Positions 49,879-61,537 of a stretch of DNA of 64,000 bases are shown here, piece by piece. The DNA comes from Lepiota brunneoincarnata (lineage: Eukaryota; Basidiomycota; Agaricomycetes; Agaricales; Agaricaceae): contig JAEBUN010000056.1 of NCBI GenBank assembly GCA_023014365.1, positions 1 to 64,000 on the forward strand, read 5' to 3'. The position numbers and the translations under genes are program-made. Positions within the stretch are counted from its first letter, which is position 1, and each line of letters starts with the position of its first letter. The notes beneath the pieces are model-generated. The model made no database searches and was not told where the DNA came from. It saw only the letters and a program-made list of their open reading frames with translations.

Positions 49879-50820
49879 GGTGCCCTGTGTCCTTCCAAGC
49901 AGTACTCCGCGATACTATCCTTCCGGGCAACGGCAAAACGTAGTGGAGAGAGAGGGACCAAAAGGCGACCGGAAGCATGATGGATGGGTGTATTTGACCT
50001 TAAAGCTAGTTTAAGGGTAGGAGCATCAATGGGAATGACCGATGCCAATAGGGTTATGTTGCATAACCCCAGGAAGGTGGGTTTGATGGGAATAACACAA
50101 TGGAGTTCTTGAAGATTGATTGCGCGCATAACCGACGGTTCAACCGAGGGGAAACCTCACTCTAATTGTCGCCGTTACATAAATGAATTGCTCTGTAGAG
50201 GCGCTCACATCCTGTCGTGGATGGTGTTGCAGAGGCCGCAACTAAGCACCTACACCTCGTATCTCTAGTCAGGGCTGAAGCAGTTGTCTGGGGTCTCATT
50301 TTTCAGACAGTGGCTTCTATTTCCGACTCGGAGACATCGCAGAGGACAGGGAGGTCAGTACAGGGTCATGCAGGTCACGAAAATTCTTCAAATTCCCTAA
50401 CCCACCCATGTATCCATCATACATCTGTCTCTTCAATCAGATACATGGGAGCGGGACAGACCAAGATAATGGGTCTAGACAACCTCTTGGAGACAAACGC
50501 TGTCGACCTACTTAAAACTCACGTGTAGGTGTTGTAGTCGGACAAGCGTTCATCCGAGCGAGCTAGAAGACTCATCTTCGGTGCTTTTATCCAATTATGT
50601 TTTGGTGCCGCCGCCTAAACTCGGGCTCTAGCAACGCGTGGTGAACTGCTCCACCGTTCTATCTTTCAAACCCTGAAAGAAAGCAGAGCACAAAAATAGT
50701 AGCCAATCATACTCTGACCCATTTATGCCTCTAGTCCCACTTCAAAATTGTCGGACTGTGAGGTTTTGACGAATGAAATATACTAAGTAGACGACCCTAC
50801 ACAAATCTGCTGAAGGATTC
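49879..50820. other. Intergenic region
   Basis: About 940 bases between the membrane protein start and the stop of the acidic protein. An open frame on the minus strand (50129-49779) overlaps the membrane gene start, and part of it (IPIDAPTLKLAL) could be an upstream exon, but the spliced model starting at 49878 is complete without it. Nothing else is recognised. Confidence 0.35.
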
Positions 50821-51513
50821 TCATGCATCGTCTTCACAATCCTCAGCGTCATCATCATCATCATCATCGTCTTCGTCCTCCTCATCTTCGTCTTCCTCGT
50901 CCTCGTCCTCATCCTTGTCCTCTCCATCGTCCTTATCCTCTTCGTCATCCTTATCCTCTTCGTCATCCTTGTCCTCTTCGTCATCCTTGTCCTCTTCGTC
51001 ATCCTTGTCCTCTTTGTCATCCTTGTCCTCTTCATCATCCTTATCCTCCTCCTCGTCGTCTTCCTCACAATCTTCTTCATCTTCACCATCTTTGTCCCCT
51101 TCACCTTCATACTTCTTGTCGTTGCCGTCCCCTTTATCCCCATCTTCATCGGGACGATCCTGAACATCTTCTGTCGGAGTCGCTTGGGTGGCTTCTGGAA
51201 CTTCTCGAACATTCAGACTACCGGGAACGTGAGGATTGACAGCCACATTCGGATCGGCGCCGTCCGCACGACGAATAACGTCCATGTTCTTGATCCTGCC
51301 GAATGAACGTCTCTTCTTCTCCTCATTACAGTAGCCTGAGTCCTCACAGCTGGGTCTGGGACCAGCATAGGGCTCCACGTCAACAGCCGGTGGAGGAAGC
51401 TTGCCGCCGTACGTTTGTGCAAGACCTCCCGACGAGGGAGTTTGGGTAGGTAACCCATGAACAACTACACCAGCCAAAGCGGAGAAGAACCAGAGTGTTA
51501 TGGCGGTCTTCAT
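50821..51513 (-). CDS. Secreted acidic-repeat protein (EDKDD repeats)
   Basis: A single exon encodes 230 residues with no stop or intron. A signal peptide (MKTAITLWFFSALAGVVVHG) is followed by a proline-rich segment with one Cys pair (SCEDSGYC) and two dibasic sites, EKKRRS and IRRAD, that look like Kex2-type cleavage sites. The C-terminal 110 residues are almost only Asp, Glu and Lys, with about seven EDKDD units encoded by 18-nt DNA repeats (period visible at 50930-51045), ending in EDEDEEDEDD-rich sequence. No known domain is present. Strong negative charge suggests cation or polycation binding outside the cell, but this is inference. The 18-nt repeats keep frame and can expand or contract. 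Confidence 0.7.
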   Translation of the reverse strand: MKTAITLWFFSALAGVVVHGLPTQTPSSGGLAQTYGGKLPPPAVDVEPYAGPRPSCEDSGYCNEEKKRRSFGRIKNMDVIRRADGADPNVAVNPHVPGSLNVREVPEATQATPTEDVQDRPDEDGDKGDGNDKKYEGEGDKDGEDEEDCEEDDEEEDKDDEEDKDDKEDKDDEEDKDDEEDKDDEEDKDDEEDKDDGEDKDEDEDEEDEDEEDEDDDDDDDDAEDCEDDA

Positions 51514-51969
51514 GGTTGAAGTTGATGTATTAATCTAACAAACGGAATTAGTAGCTAGAACATCGAAGGGCTATTTACGCACATTTCAAGAGAGTGTCGA
51601 TAGTTGGTTATACGAATGCGGTTAAATGACCGCTGTTTGCATAGTAAGTGGGTCCGCTTAACAGTAGGTGTAGCCGGAGACTCACTGCGATGTTAAACAA
51701 TTTCCTGCTGGGTTGGAAGCGGGTTTACTAAATGTTGAAATTTTCGCAACTGGCTCTTATAGCCACCAGGGCGCGCGGTTTAACCGAAAATAGCTAGTGA
51801 TAAACGTACAACTTCCATTCACTTGCTCACATAAACATTCAATTCAACCAGACCGCCGGTCAATCAGCCGACACCCCCCCCTTCCGAAAGCTCAATACTA
51901 GGTTTGAGGTCTCCTTTGAACATGATATATTCATAAACAGTAAGTTCTTAGTTTTGTTTCAACACACAC
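51514..51969. other. Intergenic region
   Basis: About 450 bases between the acidic protein start and the stop of the AA9-CBM1 gene. It would hold the promoter of the acidic gene and the 3' end of the AA9 gene. No distinct element was identified. Confidence 0.4.
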
Positions 51970-53403
51970 TCAGAGGCACTGGGAGTAGTAATCTTGGGCG
52001 CTCGATTAGCATCGCGCCGTTCGGGAGAAGCCAGGGACCAAACATACCGTTGAGAACCGTGCACTTGAATGGGGCGATGCTGTGACACCGTCAAATTAGT
52101 AAACCCCATTGTCAACCCGAGTAATTGAGACCTACCATCCGGTCGGCCCAGTGTAACCAATTCCACCGCACTGACCGTATTGCGCGACAGTTCCAGGAGT
52201 CTGAGAAGGAGTTCCAGTGGTAGTGGTGCTACTGGGAGGCGGATTTGATGCAGTCGGCGAAGGCGCAGGAGAACCCTATGGGGTTAAACGTTAACAGCTT
52301 GAGAGACAATGTATATCCTATGAGCTCACTGTTCCCTTGCCATAAAGGGGAGGACCCGGAATAATGTACACGGTCCTACGGATTTTCTCTGAACAATACG
52401 TAACAGTGTGTCTTATGGATACTCACTGTGTCTGTGCCTCTTGTGTATATAGGTTAACGGTGACTAGATCCAGTGATTTCCACAATTAGATGCCTTTCTC
52501 TTCGGGGGTCGATGTGAATACTCACGTCCGGGGTCGCTGTTCGAGTAGCCTCCTGGGAAAGTGACTAATTCATCGGCAGTAGGTTGCCGGGTACCACCAC
52601 CAGTAATCTCGACTTGAGCGCATTCCGGATATATTTGCTGGATTAGTAAAAAAAAAGTGAGGAACGACATCCCCATAACAGACGAGCTGACCTACAGCAG
52701 GGAGAGAATGCAATGCGATGGTCTCGAAACGAAGAAGGTAGTGTCCGCTTGGCACAGTTTTCGGGATTGTGGTTGTCCAGGTGCAGTTCTGAGAAATCAT
52801 CTTTCCAGATCCCCATTGACCATTACCGACGGTTCCAGACAATAATCCGGCTTCATCAATTTTGAACTAAAACGAGTCAATACGACTGCAAAAACGTAAT
52901 TGCAAAAGACCCACCCATTTGAGATTGCGAGCATTAACGTTGTCACAAGTGCTCCCCGGGCATTGGGCAAGGTAGGTAAGCTGCGAGGAAAGTTAGGGTC
53001 GTCCACCGGAGTCCAACCAGGGAGAGTCGGTTACTAACCATTGGGCCTTGAGGATGAGGCCAGACTTGGTTCCAATACGCCGTGATAGGAGTCCCAGCGG
53101 CGACCTGGGCCGTCAGTTGAATGGGACCAGGTTGACCATCGTCGTTGCATGCTACATTCGATGCAGTGGCGTCCTGAATTGGGTCACTGGACCAGTAGAA
53201 GCAACAGCTCCAGCCTTGTTCATGCAAATACAATTCACTTACTAGGTGGCCCATGGACGCTGGATGCTGGTTTGACCGACAGGAGTGTTGTAGGGGTGCC
53301 AGCCATCGTACCACTTTGCACTCCATGAATAAGCAAGGACACCACCATGAGCTTGAACCTTCTCTGCACAGAGAGATAAAGCAAGAGAAATAAGAACTAA
53401 CAT
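51970..53403 (-). CDS. AA9 lytic polysaccharide monooxygenase with C-terminal CBM1
   Basis: An intact gene of about 311 residues. An 18-residue signal peptide ends at A|HGGVLAYSW, exposing His1 for copper. The catalytic domain shows WPHPQGPMLTYLAQC (second His), WFKIDEAGL, SGHYLLRFETIALHS and YPECAQVEITGGG (Gln and the buried Tyr of the site). A Ser/Thr/Pro linker (PSPTASNPPPSSTTTTGTPS) leads to a CBM1, AQYGQCGGIGYTGPTGC and FKCTVLNDYYSQCL, with the four cysteines and aromatic face of fungal cellulose-binding modules. The CBM1 is split by two introns. The enzyme cleaves cellulose oxidatively outside the cell, using copper and a reductant. It is unlike the broken AA9 copy at 11.5 kb in sequence and in having a CBM1. 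Confidence 0.88.
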
Positions 53404-53478
53404 CGCAGTATGATGTCAATTAAACGGATAGGTGTCTTTATCTGCTTTACTCTTGAGCTTAAATACCTCGAAACGTGT

Positions 53479-53484
53479 ATATAT
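53479..53484 (-). promoter_or_regulatory. TATA-like element of the AA9-CBM1 gene
   Basis: TATATA about 76 nt before the start codon at 53403, within catatatacac on the coding strand. Position and context fit a fungal core promoter, but this is inference. Confidence 0.4.
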
Positions 53485-54979
53485 GGGGTTCGACGAACGT
53501 ATCCCAGAACAAACCCCATGATCATATGTATGACCGAGTGGAGAAATAGTCCGATTGCATGAAAAATAGGAAATGTGCCTGAAGTGCCGGCGGCTCCGTC
53601 TATACGATCCACGGGTGCCAATGGAAGAGCGCCAGCCTGGTACCTCAGAAGTAACCGTTTGTCATGCGCCCACCACGAAAAATCCGATTCACAGTGAAAG
53701 GGCAATCCCTTGGGAAAGCTCTTACATCTATGTCTCTGCATCAGCACCTGGGATAATTCACGTAATGGGAATATGAGCTTCCAACGTCATCGCTGGGGGA
53801 ACAATGTGGAAGCGCTTTGGACATGTATTCTTAATCTCCCTAAAGATAGACGAGTGCCAGCTGGAAGATCCATTCTATGTTGAATGTTCGTCAACGGGTA
53901 AGAAATCCAGCATTTAGTCGGGCTACTAATGAGCTATGGCAATCCCCACTTACCTGGCCCCATTCATTCATCACGAACCGTACTTCGACAGCTCCTGCGG
54001 TAGTTGTTACAAAGGCATCACACGATGTAGGCCTCTCCATTCTAGAGAAAGGTGAATGCTCTCATCGCAATGAGAAAAGGCCTGGCATTGATGCCAGGCT
54101 TTGCAAAAACCACAAATATATCTCTATGGTGCGCTGGTATGCTCGCCTTGAACCATCGGACCTCACCACAGATATAACAGAAGTTAATCCGAGGGTTCGC
54201 CAAGTCAATATGAAAAGTTTTCTAACGGATCAACCTCGCTATAAATACACTTCTGGTCGAGGTTGAATCTCCGAAGCTTTTCTGTTCATTGAGCAGAAGC
54301 AGGCAGTTCACCTTATACGGCCACCATAATGACATTGTTGCATCGCCACAAGCCGACCGGCACCCATCAGCGTCTTCCCCTCTGGGTGCGCTTAGCAAAG
54401 GCCATGATACGGAAATGGACAGTAATGGGGTCTGCTGGGGCCTGGCTGAGCACCTCGGGTAATAAGAAGATGAATAGATTGACACCGCATGGGAGCCTGT
54501 AAATCACGAGGTTTCCAGGCATATACTTTTCCTCTTCAAGCTCCGAAGTTTATTCAAAGCTTCTGCGGCCCAGTGGGTATCCACTACACTTCTCATCTCA
54601 ACAATCGACCCATTGCTCACGTCCATCTCCCGTTGCAGGATATTTTGGAGATACATTGTCCGTTGGCATTGCATATGAGATTGAAGGCATAGATACGAAA
54701 AAGCACGCCCAGGGAACCGACTACATCTCGTCCGTCACCGGCTCCGCCTATGTCGTATGGCGTTAGTAGGGGAGAAAGCTCGCCCTGGACGGGACGGAGA
54801 ACTGTAATATGAAAAATCAACTCTTTTCCCTCGCAAGTTGTATGTCCATCGTAGCAACCTCAGCCATGGATTGACCCACAGTCTCATAGCCTGCTTTATG
54901 CTAACTCGATATACGGTCTGAGATTAGTCTTATATATAATACAGTGATACTCATCTCAAGCTAGCCCAATCCCCAAACG
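53485..54979. other. Intergenic region
   Basis: About 1.5 kb between the AA9 promoter and the OYE stop. Only short unrelated ORFs are present. A (tatata)-type stretch lies at about 54931-54940. No gene or mobile element was recognised. Confidence 0.4.
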
Positions 54980-56285
54980 TCATAATCTGTTTTGAACTGG
55001 CCCCCCCTGTTCGTCTTCCTGCACTAAGTTGGCGAAATCATAGTCAATGTACCCCACGTGAGCATCGGGTTGGTCAGTAGGAATATAAAATCTCTTGGCG
55101 TCGGCCTTTTTCAAAGGGAGGTCCTTCCGAAGTCGCGTTGGGAGGTCGGGCTTTTAAATACACATGTGAGTTGTTGGACGAGTATTCAAAGCAGGGGCGG
55201 CTGACATTGGAGATGAACAGTCTGCCAAAAGCAACAAGGTCATCCTTCTCTTCCGCTGCTCGAATGGCTGAATCTCGTTTATACTCTCCTGCACTGATGA
55301 AGACGCCCGGTTTCCAGATCGTCCGCAAGAAGTCATTTGATTTGTCGGCAAATTCGGATCCACTGACGATCGGCTCAACTACATGTAGGTAGCCGAAATT
55401 GGGAATACGCTCCTTCAGCGTCGAGACAAGATGTGTAAATTGCGGAATTGGGTCATCGAGCTTCATATCTGAACAATCGTCAAGAGCCTATGTTCCAAAG
55501 CTGCAAGCAACTAGCATTCTCACCTTGCCAAACCCCCCATGGACTAATTCGCAGCCCTACCCTCGCAGCACCAATAGTATCCACAACAGCCAATGCAACT
55601 TCCAAGATAAATCTACTTCTGTTTTCAATGTTTCCCCCATATTGGTCCACACGCTGGTTGCTGATCTCCCTAACAAATTGATCAGGCAAATATCCATTCG
55701 CGCCGTGGATTTCGACCCCATCGAATCCAGCTTCAACTGCATTTCTCGCAGCTTGGGCATATAGGTCTATGTATTCCCTGATTTCAGCTGTGGTTATTTC
55801 CCGTGGTACTTGGGTACGGGAGGATAATGGAATGGGAGAAGGAGCAATGTATGAGAAAGATGGGTCCTCTTCATATAACATTTCGCCCTTGGCTGCACGA
55901 CCTAGGGCCCACAGCTGACAAAAAATGAACGATCCATTGGTATGCACAGCGTCCGTGATCTGTTTCGTGTGAGCTGGCAAGCGGTGGCAGCATATAAGCG
56001 AAGGTTTGAACTGACCTCTCTCCAAGCCGTAATTTGCTCTCTACTCCAAATCCCGGGAACATTGTAGTACCCACCAGCCTTCCCTGCGATGAGAGTCCCT
56101 TCAGAAATGATCAGCGTACCGGGCGTGCTTGACCGCTGGGCATAGTATGTTTTCATCATTTCGGAAGGAACGTGTGTGAGCCGGGTTGCCTTGACACGTG
56201 TCATTGGACACATTACTACTCTGTGCATTAGTGTCATTTCGCCCAGTGTACGCGGTTGGAATAGTTGGGGGATCGTAGATGGCAT
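54980..56285 (-). CDS. Old yellow enzyme (NADH:flavin oxidoreductase)
   Basis: Starting at MPSTIPQLFQPRTLGEMTL, the protein shows HRVVMCPMTR, a TLIISEGTLIAGKAGGYYNVPGIW block, FIFCQLWALGRAA, then YAQAARNAVEAGFDGVEIHGANGYLPDQF with the His and Asn that bind the carbonyl substrate. RSRFILEVALAVVDTIGAARVGLRISPWG, an FISAGEYKRD-like stretch and FGRLFISNPDLPTRL complete a TIM-barrel FMN enzyme. It ends at 54980 after QEDEQGGPVQNRL. Four introns are canonical. OYEs reduce activated C=C bonds with NAD(P)H and act in detoxification or secondary metabolism; the substrate is unknown. The frame is open upstream to 56486, so an extra N-terminal exon is possible; 56285 is chosen because the family usually starts just before LFxPxxLG. 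Confidence 0.85.
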
Positions 56286-56757
56286 TGGATCGATAGATGT
56301 GGAGGTGAAAGGGGGAGGTGGGTATAGAGTTGACGCAGCAACTGTACCTCGGCCTGCCTTACCAATCATGCTTTCTGAATCGAAATGCATAGAGGCATCT
56401 TGAGGGAAGAAGATAGTAGGCGTGAACCAGGCCCACGTACCGCGTGGACCAGACGTCTCAATGGAAGAAAATTCCCAGCCCCCCATAATTCTCTAACAAT
56501 CCAGTGAAAACGACGGACTTATCACTTAAAAAAACCTCGGATTACGCGCAAGTTTTGCTATCCAGAAGTGGTGCAATGAACGGAGCCCAGGTACTGCAAG
56601 CAGTGAGAGATTGTTGTGCGGATGCTTCAATGGTTCTATAGCTAGCTGTTGCGCAGTCAAGCCGGGGCCTGCAAGTTCAGATTGTTTATACAGAGTTTCT
56701 TGGCAAAAAACAAAATTATTGGTGGGACAACGTCTCACAGAGTCCCGGCACCGGGTT

Positions 56758-57184
56758 TGTCACATCTAAGGTACTAAGGTGGACCGGATCAAGACACCGG
56801 ATTCTCTCGTCCTCCACTGTCTCCCCTCTCTGGCTCGTCTGTAAACCTTCCCCTAATGTAAAATTTCTTCATAGAAGACTGTAGAGTATCACAAGACACA
56901 CGGTGGCTAGAAAGACCCACTAATTTCGGTAGTAAAATTCTCCTCATTCTTCTCTCATTTTATTTCTAATTTTTCCGGAGCATATACGAGCTCCAGGAGT
57001 CTGTGGGGTATATAAGCCCCATATACACGAGTAGGGACTTCAGTTATTCCACTATTTTAACTCAATTCCGAAGTTTCAACTATCTTCTCTTTCTATCTTT
57101 CTCCCTCTTTCTAATTCGCTTTTCCTGTCTCGTCCCCACCTCGTTTAAACGTCCCAAAAGACGCAGCGCGGTATAACGTGCATC
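56758..57184 (+). mobile_element. Possible solo LTR
   Basis: The segment begins tgtcacatct, contains a TATA box (ggggtatataagcc near 57004-57017), then a long pyrimidine-rich leader (57060-57140), and may end in ...gtgca near 57184. This layout resembles LTRs of Ty3/gypsy-type elements in basidiomycetes. No second LTR, no integrase or reverse transcriptase, and no target-site duplication was seen. An ordinary promoter is the main alternative. Confidence 0.3.
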
Positions 57185-57369
57185 ATCCCAATTTAGTCGA
57201 GCATCCGGACTTGGTCGGCCATGCTAAACCTCACTCAGACCGATTCAGACCGCGGTTCCCATGTCAAAAGTCTAATTTTTTTTCGGCTTCCAGCTTGAAG
57301 GGGAGGATTTTGTAGTCCATCCCATACTTTTTTTGCTCAGTCGACAATGTCGAAGACTTCAATGTACGT

Positions 57370-57891
57370 TTTCCATGCCGCCACGATGCCAACGACAAGG
57401 CCTACTACGTCGATCGTCGTAATCTGCAAGCATCTAGATTTGGTGCGAGCAACCTAGCTAAAGGAGGGTAGGGGACATATGTAGGAGAACAGATAAGGCA
57501 TTCAGACTTGCAATGAGGAGCAAATGTATTCTTGTGTTGAGAATGTGCCCGCGAAGCCGATAGAGCTCGCGCCACAGAAAACACAGGTGGGTCGAAACAA
57601 GTGCGATATTGTACGTAGTGGATGAGTGACTCAGGGTGAACCCCCAGATTATACAACTCTCAGCAAACACAGTTGGGCTCCTGGCACGTTGATGACACAT
57701 ACCAGATAGCCCAGGTCGAGCCCGGGTTGAGGCAACTTGGATTAGTAACATATGGTTCAGCGCGCTGCATTCGGGGGCCAGTCGGGCTTATGGAGCTTGT
57801 CAAGGGAGCACAATGATGGGCACCCACGTAGCCACACTTTATGAGCGAAGAAGAGATGGGCAAGGAAGATTACGATGTTCTGTTCACTATT
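57370..57891 (-). pseudogene. Fragment of a multi-helix membrane protein (DUF6534-like?)
   Basis: On the minus strand, NIVIFLAHLFFAHKVW at about 57834-57891 and, after about 400 bp, ITTIDVVGLVVGIVAAWKTY at about 57350-57415 are in the order seen in basidiomycete DUF6534-type membrane proteins (helix with FFAxxVW, then a VVG-rich helix). Nothing before or after completes the protein, and a stop follows the second part. The piece between has hydrophobic ORFs but no clean splice. Read as a broken copy; chance similarity is possible. Confidence 0.3.
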
Positions 57892-58363
57892 GTTAGTGTC
57901 AGGAAATATGATTGTGAGTCCAGCCCAGGGAGGCACGGGCACCCGTTAGCAGGCGTGCATAACAGTCACATTGCCTCCCAACTCTGGGCAGGTGGAGGAG
58001 ATCTGCAAAGCGTCCCGACACGACCCCTGCCCATCGCAACGAGCCCTCCCCTCAGATATCATTTGCTATAGGGCCCTGACTACCTACAATGAGTTGAGCT
58101 CATTACGCTCGGCATCATCATATATCCAGGCGTATGCGGTGTGGCGGGGTCTGATACTGCTGAGTTTACTTCTTCACCGGTGGATCGCGAGCCGGCAGCA
58201 GCGATGAAGTCGCCCCCAAGCTTGTAAGTTGCATCGTTCTTTAGACTGTCTTCATTGTATGAAAAAACTATTGTTGTATGTATAGAAGAACATCATGATC
58301 CGTCGCGGGGTGGCCCTACAATAATTTATGTTTTGGTATGCGTCTAGATTAACTGTCACGAAT

Positions 58364-60502
58364 TTAAATATACTCCGAACCATCGTCATACTCTGCATAA
58401 ATCAAGTCTACAACATCTTTCGAGCGGGGCACAAACCTGCAGTCAAATGGCTCCGGATGTCTGAATTGCGCCGGAATTAAACAACGGGAACGAGAAATCG
58501 TAGCGGATGAGATGGGGGACTCACGAAACCACCGTTTCCCCTGCATATTTCACTTTCGGTTCAACGTCATCCCCATGCTCATCAAGTGCTGGCAAGATAT
58601 TGAAGCAAGCGATCATAGAGGCGGCAGCGATCCAGAAACCGGGAAGAGCGATGCTGACACCGGGACATGATCTATACCGCAATGTCTTCTGCTTAGGATA
58701 GGGGATGCGCAGGGTCGAATTATGGGCTTACCTTCTCCCGAATCCGAAACTGGCAACAGTCTCCGTGTCCAGGATATCGGTTCGAAGATTTCCCCTATCG
58801 TCTAAGAACCTATCTGGATTAAACTCTGATGGGTTCGGAAAGTATCGCTCGTCCCGCATGATGCTCCTGTAAGAAAACTTAAGAGGTGAGACCTCCCGTG
58901 ATAAGATACCATTACTTGCCAGACGTTTCCTATCACAATTGAACCCTTTGGTATGAAATATCCTTTGTATGTATCATCCTCTGTAGACATGTGAGGGAAA
59001 GCTAATTTGAATAAGCATTTGATCTGGCAGGGAGCCGTTTTAGAGCAATACCTATTGGAAGCATGGGACGCCACCTTTGCACACACGAGTTATTCCCGCA
59101 AGAACAGAATTGACAAACCTCGACTCACCGGAAAACCTCTTTCACGACTGCAGTAAGATAGGGAAGATCCTGCTTATCATGAAAATCTGGTAGGCGGGTT
59201 TTTCCAATAACCTTGTCGATCTCTGCCTGAGCTTTCTTTTGAACCTCCGGGTGTAAGAGCATTGCCACGACAAAGGATTTGACAGCAGCCGTTGTGGTGT
59301 CGGCTCCCCCTACATGGATGGCGTGCTTTTTGTTAGTGACGCATTTCCTTGGCGACTGCGGTGGATGAATCCTGACCTGCAAAAAATGATCCTGCGGTGT
59401 TTTCAATTTTCGCTTCCTGGTCTTGCATTCCATCTTCTGCTCCCAGTTGTCCGAGCATATCAGTGACGAAAGAAGGTTCTGCCGTGCCATCCGCCTAAGT
59501 TTATACCAATCGATAAAACTATCAGCGGCGTTCCTCATCAGACACGCGTGTGCTTGCTCACCATGCCCTTTTTAGCTGCTTGGAAGGGAAGCTCAAGGAA
59601 ACGTCTCATCAATTCCCGACCCTCCCGAGCGTCCTTCTGGAAACCAGCTCCTGGTATCCATTCCGGAACATGTTTTAAAAATGGTAAGACGTCCACAAGA
59701 TATTTTCCTGGGACCGTTGCGGATGTGAGAGATTGCATCGCGTCTTCTGAAAGCTGAACCCAGGGATCATTCGTCCGACGAACCCGAAGACCATATGAGA
59801 GAGGAACGATGGCACCTCCAACGCCACTAACGGAAAGGTTAGCCGAGAGAACGAATTGTTCCAACAAGATAACAGTGTACGTACTTGCGTATATGTGTCC
59901 AAAAGTCTCGCGGGGTCAGGAGTAGGTTGGGAATTAGGCTCTTTCGTACAGCATCGCGTATCCTGGTGCGTATGAGAGTCTGATCGGTGGAGGCGAGCCA
60001 TTGGGTCATCAAGCGTCGCTCTTCTCTCCATTTACTATTGTATGGTCCCAGGGGAAAGAGCCTGTTCCCATCCATCCTGCCCGAAACGATAAATACAAGC
60101 GTGAAGAAGTTGGACATAGATAAGTTACACACAGGTCATAAGTCATGGTAGTGTGAAATCTGCTGGAGTAGATAGCAGATCGTTTGTCCAATAAGTCATT
60201 CGCCGCCTCTAGTGAATTGAGGACGATAAAAGGTGTCCCTGTGGCGTCGAGATAAATGATATCCGATCCTTGAAGGATATCAGACTAAGTTTTCAAAGAA
60301 AAACAAAAAAATCAAACTCACCAAGATCTTCCGACAACGCCGCAAACTTCTCGTAAGGCGACCTTTGTGGGATATCGAAGATGTTTCCCAGGATCGGCCA
60401 GCGTCTCGGTCCTGGGGGATAGTGTTTGCGTTTCCTTCTGGCAATCCAAACCAGGGGGATCACAAGGGCTGCGAGGGCTATCTCAATAGCTGGATACGAC
60501 AT
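58364..60502 (-). CDS. Cytochrome P450 monooxygenase
   Basis: An intact gene. An N-terminal anchor (IEIALAALVIPLVWIARRKRK) and proline hinge (YPPGPRRWPILGN) are followed by I-helix AGGADTTTAAVKSF (oxygen-binding AGxDT), KEVFRWRPMLPIA (ExxR of the K helix), NPDRF and the heme loop FGFGRRSCPG with its Cys ligand. The C-terminus HPEPFDCRFVPRSKDVVDLI is typical of basidiomycete P450s. Canonical introns include a short exon around GCTTCCAATAG that joins RWRPMLPI to AFPHMSTEDD. The P450 would sit on the ER facing the cytosol and use a CPR partner. Family and substrate cannot be told by eye. Start is at 60502 (MSYPAIEI); an upstream Met at 60523 is possible. The OYE gene 2 kb away is on the same strand. 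Confidence 0.87.
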
Positions 60503-61537
60503 TGCGAGGGTGAACTGAGGCATACACGACCACAACTCTCGTATAAATAACCAAACCGGGTAGCGAGAGGACCGATCCACAACTGCCGATCATTGTACCC
60601 GTCGTTGAGGAAGAAGAGGAAGATGAGAGTGATTGGGCCGGTACTCGGGCACCGTTGTTCCGGCCGAAAATTCCAGCTCTCCGGAGCGCGCCTCGATATA
60701 CACTCCATGTGTCAGATGCTGGCATTGGAGCTTTTCCGAGTCCCCACTGATGTAAGTACTAGACGAGTGTACGTTCTATGAACCTGGATAAATACATTCA
60801 CGAGTACCCAAATCATGATTCTCGATGGATCAAAAAAGCTGGATCCCGATTTCTGGGCGTACAGCGTACAAACATTTGGTTTCGCGTCAACAAGTGGTTG
60901 TGAACCCAGTAACCCAAATGCCACAGATAGTCGTCCAAGTCGCGTCCCGCCGAATAATGGCTTAACTTAAGCGGGCTCTCCCAGCGATAGACCGGTAATG
61001 GTCATGAGAAATAGAACCATTGATATTTAGTTCTCGCATAAGGCCGGATGGGGGGGGGGGCCGTTATATCCGACTCGGGGGGTTCGCTTTCAGATGGAAT
61101 AAAATCATAGCTTTTGGACCTGTGTGAAGATCAACCGTGTGCGAAATGAGAGGCCTGATATACATACAGAGCCTGGGATCGGAAGTGGAAACGGTTTACT
61201 CGTGTCACTTTATCGGTAAAATTTTGTCATATCGGCAATACAATCCGTGACAATGGAACGTTCCATTCAGCATGTCCCGAAAACCTCTCAGTCGGTAACA
61301 CAAACATGCCTTGACCTCGTCCAGCTTGTCATCCCTTGATGGGCCAGAGCCTCTAGCAGACCCCAGGCGCACTACGGCAGGCACCGCTGGCAACCCGACT
61401 AGCGCCCGGGATGTAGAAATTCACCTGCAATGTATTTTTTCGGACTTCAGTGCACTGTACCCGCACCTGGTTTCATGTAAATCGAGAGAGGGGTTGCAAA
61501 AACTATGAACACACACTAAAATACACAAGCTCTGAAG
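60503..61537. other. Intergenic region
   Basis: About 1 kb between the P450 start and the OXR1 stop. A G-run of 10 lies at 61051-61060. Short ORFs on both strands show no family features, and no promoter element was clearly identified. Confidence 0.4.

Noticed and set aside
50823..51239. Plus-strand His/Pro/Arg-rich and Ser-rich ORFs opposite the acidic repeat
   Set aside because: Antisense shadows of the EDKDD-coding repeat; the minus frame has a signal peptide and proper start and stop.
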